Shown here piece after piece: positions 59,591-64,000 of a DNA stretch of 64,000 nt (position 1 is its first letter; the number at the start of each line of letters is the position of its first letter). The DNA is taken from positions 657,802,591 through 657,866,590 of the forward strand of contig OY856409.1 of NCBI GenBank assembly GCA_963693085.1. Reading direction: 5' to 3'. This DNA is from Alisma plantago-aquatica. Its lineage: Eukaryota; Streptophyta; Magnoliopsida; Alismatales; Alismataceae. The notes under the pieces were generated by a model. It ran no database searches, was not told where the DNA came from, and saw only the letters and a list, made by a program, of their open reading frames with translations. Both the position numbers and the translations under genes were made by a program.

Positions 59591-61084
59591 GAAACTATAA
59601 AACCAAAGGAAGATAAAGCAACAACAATAGATAACTGGTAAAGGTATAACAAGAGCACTCTATATAGAGAAGTTATTCATGCTATCAAGCTTACCAGGCC
59701 GTTCATAAAACATATCACCAATTATCTCTATATGGAACATGATTAACAAGATAAGATACATTGCCACATAACAAGAGGAACATATAAATAACTGCAAGAT
59801 ATAGCAAGATTAACTACACAAGCAAGGCCTCAACCAATGTTCCGTGTTTTGCCTTAAGCAGTAAATACTATTCGGCTGGATTACGTATTATTATTCCCTG
59901 AGGAAGTGAGTCGTACCGCTCAAATCCAACCTTAGGTTGTGAAACCCAAAGTCAGTGTCATACAAGGTCAAATGGAAGAGTCGGACTCCACGACCTCCCA
60001 CCTCATAGTCAGTGTATGAGTACAACGCAAGCAGGACCGCAGTCTCATGCTAAAGTGGCCTCAGCCACATGGTCAGCTCCATAGGCTACCCATCCTCTAG
60101 CCCGCCTCAGTACAGGTCTCGGCGCTAGTATATCTGAGCCACGGGCCTGTTCACCGTGCTCTGAGCCATGAACGCATTCATGCTCCTCATATCACATATC
60201 TGGAGCCATGGGCCTATTCACCATGCTCTATACATATCCCGAGTCTGCAACCGTAGATGCACTTGAATCCTCACTATTTTAGGCTAGGAGAAACCTCGCA
60301 TATTCAACAATATGCGCTCCGGGTTAACCCGTAGGATAACCCGTTTCACCATCACCAACTCCTGACGATGATGGATCTATGGCCAGGGCAAACTACATGA
60401 TATATTTCACTGTGATTAATTAGTGTCTTTTATATGGATTGCAAGATTCAACCAAGTTATATAACATGAAAACTATAACAGAAAATAAACAACAACATTA
60501 TGCTTTTATTGTAGTCACATCAACCTGATCCATCACAAGGATCCAACATCACATGTTATCACTTGGCCTCTTGCCAATCATCCAGATCCATCTCAAGGAT
60601 CATCGCATACCATGGGATCTCAATCCCTCATCATATACTGCCACTGCCTCTCAAGGCTTCATCATCATCATGGGATAGCAATCCCAAGTATATCAAGAAT
60701 AACCATCACAGCAGAGTTACTCAACATATATATATTTACCTCATAGACCTTTTACTTGGCTATGCATCACCTGCATGGTTAGTGTACGCAATAATCATAG
60801 GATTAACAGAAAGACCATGCTTATCAATATAGCGTGACATTAATGATTATATACTTTATCAATCATGTCTCAACTTGTGATCATGAGCTTAGGTTTCATC
60901 ACAAAGCAAACCATATTACATGCTTACCATTATCTCAGCTTTATACAGATAATCAAGATGATCACATACATGGGTAAAGACATATGTGTTCCATAAACAA
61001 GCTTTACCATATCAATTACTATTCAGCATGTCGATTGATATGAGGGGCAAAACACTCACTAAAAGCATCACAAACCCTCACCAT

Positions 61085-61770
61085 AAGTGGTATCGGGCAG
61101 GATACCCTCATCTATGGGTGATATCGGGCAACATAGAAACCAACCCTATCTGTGCACTTCAAAGGTAACGGGCAACACATGTCGTGCACATTTGCAATGT
61201 TGTGTTGTGTGCAAAGATAACGGCCAAGGGCCTGCCATGCAACTAGGTGTATCGGGCAACATAGTGTCGGGCTGGTGTGACGCGCACCCTGTCGTGCACT
61301 CACAAGGGGTTAGTGTGACGCTCGTCACAACTACTGGCAACACCTTCCTCAAAGCAAAACAACCCCAAACTACATCTTAAGACGGTGTGTATCAGATCGG
61401 GTACTCCACAAGAGGTATCATCTAGAGGTACGACTCAAACTGCTATCAAAGGACCTATCGTTCAACCAACCAACTCATGGTCTATCGCCCATCACAAGGC
61501 AGGGTGGTAGTGTGACGCCCATCACATAGACCAGGGGTATCGTCCATCACAACCACAATAGCCTGTCATCCAAGGTGTTAGGTCAAGAGGGCTGTCGGGC
61601 ATCACCTCCCCAAGCTCATAACGACCAAGGTGCCTCTCACAAGATCGTCACAAGGTCAGGGACCAAGGTATCGTCCACCTCAACCACAACATATCGTCCA
61701 AGGTCAGACCAAAGGATGGATATCGGGCATCACCACCAACAACACCATATCGGGCAAGATAAGGAACAAC
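61085..61770. repeat. Degenerate TATCGGGCA / ATCGTCCA repeats in LTR of D
   Basis: Motifs TATCGGGCA, GTATCGTCCA and TGTCGTGCAC recur at irregular spacing of about 20-60 bp. They occupy the same general part of the LTR as the 30-bp minisatellite of A and the arrays of B, but the sequence is unrelated. Confidence 0.65.
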
Positions 61771-62881
61771 TCTAACAAAGTTCACAACCACCACAAAGCT
61801 CACCCTTCAAGTCTAAGGTGAGAGGAGGGTGTTGCTCAAGCTACTAGAACACAAGATCACCTCTCAACTTAAATGAGAGAGGAGTGTTGCTCATAATTAT
61901 AGAACTCAAGCTCACTCCTCAAGACCTAGGAGAGAAGAGAGTATTGCTCACCAAGAAACCCTAGAGCACATGGTTCGGCCAGCAAGAACAACTTAGCAAG
62001 AAACAAAGCTAGCAACATATAAGAACATGAAAGAAGGTAGTATAGTTAGGGTTAGGAGTTATGCAACCCGCCTTAAGCAAGCTCCAAGCTCCTAGCACCA
62101 AGGAAGAAGAAAGCTCCAAGGTAGATCGGCCACCAAGCTAGATCATCCAAGGGTGTCGTCCACCAAGCTTGCAAGGGAGAAGGGTATCGTGCACCAAGGT
62201 AGAGGAGAAAACCAAGAGACTAAAGGACCCCTAGAAAGAGGAAAAGAACACATATATAGAAGGGAATGGAGGAGAAAACAAGGTAGAGAAAAGCAAGGTG
62301 TCGCCCACCTAGGGACACTTGTCCATGTGCAACAAGCCAGCATTCTAGCATGTCTTAAACACATGTCCAAGGCCATTGCTACATGCAAGCATCAAGCACC
62401 AAGTGTCCACTAGTGGTGACACAAACGAGGTCAAAGCTTGGTCAAAGGTCATGGGCGACACACCACCACTCCTCCAGTCTCCAGGCTGACACACCCCCAC
62501 ACTGGGCGACACACCACCCTGGGCGACACTCCCAGGTCGATACAAGCACTCCTGGCCGACACAAGGGTCCAACCAAACAAAGGCAAGGCACTTCAAGGCC
62601 CAACAAACTCAACCAAGCCCAAAGGAACTCAAGCAACGAGCCCAAACCTTCCTCTCTATGCTAGTGGAAGCAAGGAGAGGGAGGAACACCTCACAAGGTG
62701 GCAAACTTGTCCACAAACCCTAGACTTGGGTAAATTGCAAGTAGCACCTCCAACTCTCAACAAAGCACAACCAAACCCTAATCACCACCAAAGGTGATTA
62801 GCAAGCAACAAAGCATCAAGGTTAAGCAAAGCAAATAGGGTAAACCCTAAACGGAGGTCAGGGTCCTTACAAACTAACCCT

Positions 62882-64000
62882 CTACAAAGGGATTTCATCC
62901 CCGAAATCCGAAGAGAAAAGTGAGGGATACTTTCTCCTCAACTCTTCCTCAAGCTCCCACGTGGCTTCCTCGACGCCATGATGATGCCAAAGAACCTTCA
63001 CAAGAACCAGGTCCTTCCTTTTCAGCTTCTTAACTCTTCTGTCAAGGATTGCTACAGGACCTTCCTCGTAGGTCACATCTTCATCAACCTCAACTTCGAC
63101 TTGTTGTATCACTATTCTTGTATCCAGATGACTTTTCTTGAGCATACTGACATGGAACACTGGATGTAACATGCGCAACTCTGGCGGCAGCTCTAACTCA
63201 TAAGCTACTTTGCCAACACGTGCTATGACCGGGTATGGCCCCATATATCTGGGTGCGAGCTTACCCTTCCGTCCAAACCTTAGCACACCTTTCCATGGCG
63301 AGACTTTAAGATACACTCTGTCTCCTACCTGGAATTCCAAAGGTCATCGGTGATTGTCTGCGTAAGACTTCTGCCTGTCCTATGCCGCTTTCAACTGTTG
63401 TTGCATCACTTTGATCTTCTTTGTTGTATGCTATACTAACTCAGGACCCAAAAGCTGATATTCACCAGACTCGTACCAACATAAAGGAGATCTACACTTC
63501 CTGCCATACAAGGCCTCATAAGGAGCCATGTCAATGCTCCGCTGATAACTGTTGTTGTAGGCAAACTCTATCAAACTGAGATGTACATCCCAACTACCTA
63601 GGAACTGCAAAACACAAGCTCGAAGGAGATCTTCCAAAGTCTGAATAGTCCTCTCAGACTGTCCATCTGTCTGCGGGTGGAAGGTGGTACTGAACCTCAA
63701 CTGTGTTCCCAATGCCTTATGCAACTGTTCCCAGAAACGACTCGTGAACTGGGGACCTTTGTAGGAAACTATCATTACTGGCACACCGTGTAACCGCACT
63801 ATCTCATCCATATACACTTGAGCGAGATTCTCGGCTGTATACGTCATCTTTACCGGTATGAAATGGGCAGACTTTGTCAATCTGTCCACTACTACCCAAA
63901 TGGAATCATGATTCCTAGTTGTCCTGGGCAGACCAACTACGAAATCCATGGTTATATGATCCCATTTCCACTGCGGTATTGGCAGGGGTTGCAACGTACA
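62882..64000 (-). pseudogene. Pol C-terminal half of element D (integrase and chromodomain-like tail)
   Basis: Integrase core from the window end to 63,431: WDHITMDFVVGLPRT (first catalytic Asp), HPQTDGQSERTIQTLEDLL (catalytic Glu), but the second Asp motif reads IVSYKGPQFTS where SDRGPQF is expected (Tyr codon at 63,761-63,763). Two stops follow (after GPELV, and in the KAA-stop-DRQKSYAD region), with a third before PLEFQVGD. The tail (63,340-62,882) has GDRVYLKVSPWKGVLRFGRK and a chromodomain-like segment YEEGPVAILDRRVKKLKRKD...LVKVLWHHHGVEEATWELEE. The chromodomain is thought to steer integration into heterochromatin. The copy looks recent but cannot integrate by itself. Confidence 0.9.

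Larger units (their letters stand above)
59061..62871 (-). repeat. 3' LTR of element D
   Basis: 3,811 bp. Minus strand start TGTAAGGACCCTGACC at 62,871, end GTGTTGCCA at 59,061. It holds a TATA-like TATATATG at about 62,259-62,252, the degenerate repeat zone at 61,085-61,770, the conserved CCATAGATCCATC block near 60,370 and the GAGAG/CTCTC-type hairpin at 59,565-59,590. Confidence 0.85.
59061..64000 (-). mobile_element. Element D: young Ty3/gypsy retrotransposon (-), cut by window end
   Basis: On the minus strand: integrase, chromodomain-like tail, purine tract (CTTTGTAGAGGGTTAG) and a 3' LTR that ends inside the RNase H region of fragment C. High CpG content and few stops suggest a recent insertion compared with A, B and E. 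Same family by LTR start (TGTAAGGACCCTGACC) and pol. The remainder lies beyond 64,000. Confidence 0.85.

Noticed and set aside
62143..62797. Several overlapping open frames on both strands
   Set aside because: They lie in the LTR of element D, in repeat-rich and C-rich sequence; no domain and no agreement with other LTRs of the family.
1..64000. Host protein-coding gene
   Set aside because: Every frame with a recognisable domain belongs to a transposon protein (TNP2, TnpA-like/Ulp1, gag, pol); the rest are short or low-complexity.

Overview
The window is a gene-poor stretch of plant nuclear heterochromatin. I find no convincing host gene, tRNA, intact rRNA gene, CRISPR array or bacterial-type feature. 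A plant origin follows from several things: CACTA (En/Spm) transposons with TNP2 and Ptta/En/Spm-type proteins; very long-LTR Ty3/gypsy elements with a chromodomain-like pol C-terminus and primer sites matching initiator tRNA-Met; hAT MITEs; and a Cassandra element carrying a 5S-rDNA-derived LTR. Nearly every coding trace is broken by stops that fit C-to-T or G-to-A decay, as expected in methylated DNA. The species cannot be named from this sequence; a large-genome angiosperm is the best fit.

Layout. 1-5.6 kb: an old, minus-strand CACTA element (CACTA-1), cut by the window start, with a decayed TNP2 transposase and the start of a TnpA-like gene. 5.6-11.2 kb: a tandem LTR-gag-LTR-gag-LTR array of a gag-only retroelement. 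11.2-12.6 kb: AT-rich, unassigned. 12.6-30.0 kb: old gypsy element E (+). Its 4-kb 5' LTR holds two hAT MITEs, and the second MITE holds a coding-free LTR element F. 30.0-36.7 kb: gypsy element A (-). 36.7-57.6 kb: gypsy element B (+), inserted in the pol of A, with LTRs of about 4.9 kb full of tandem repeats. Its 5' LTR is interrupted by a 7,006-bp CACTA element (CACTA-2) with exact ends and target duplication. Its 3' LTR carries a permuted Cassandra fragment that was then triplicated, with the middle copy inverted. 57.6-59.1 kb: an inverted LTR scrap joined to a plus-strand gypsy pol fragment C. 59.1-64 kb: young gypsy element D (-), cut by the window end.

Most interesting points. (1) CACTA-2 encodes one gene of about 13 exons with all recognised splice sites and frames preserved. 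It links a Ptta/En/Spm (TnpA-like) N-terminus to a Ulp1/SUMO-protease-like C-terminus with His, Asp, Gln and Cys all present, and has a single in-frame TGA just after the Cys. The element has no TNP2 transposase. (2) A long hairpin, conserved between CACTA-1 and CACTA-2, sits directly upstream of whichever gene comes first. (3) The Cassandra fragment is opened at the start of its 5S internal promoter, and the surrounding 1 kb was copied as a duplication/inverted triplication whose turn-around is a native 6-bp hairpin near the predicted transcription start. (4) The gypsy LTRs share conserved modules but each carries a different tandem-repeat block, including an array of palindromes built from CAAACGGTCT and an array rich in telo-box motifs (AAACCCTAA).

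How the parts relate: nesting gives an order of events (E, then A, then B, then CACTA-2; E, then hAT MITE, then F; C, then D). The decayed CACTA-1 TNP2 is the kind of protein CACTA-2 would need in trans. All function statements are homology-based readings by eye.
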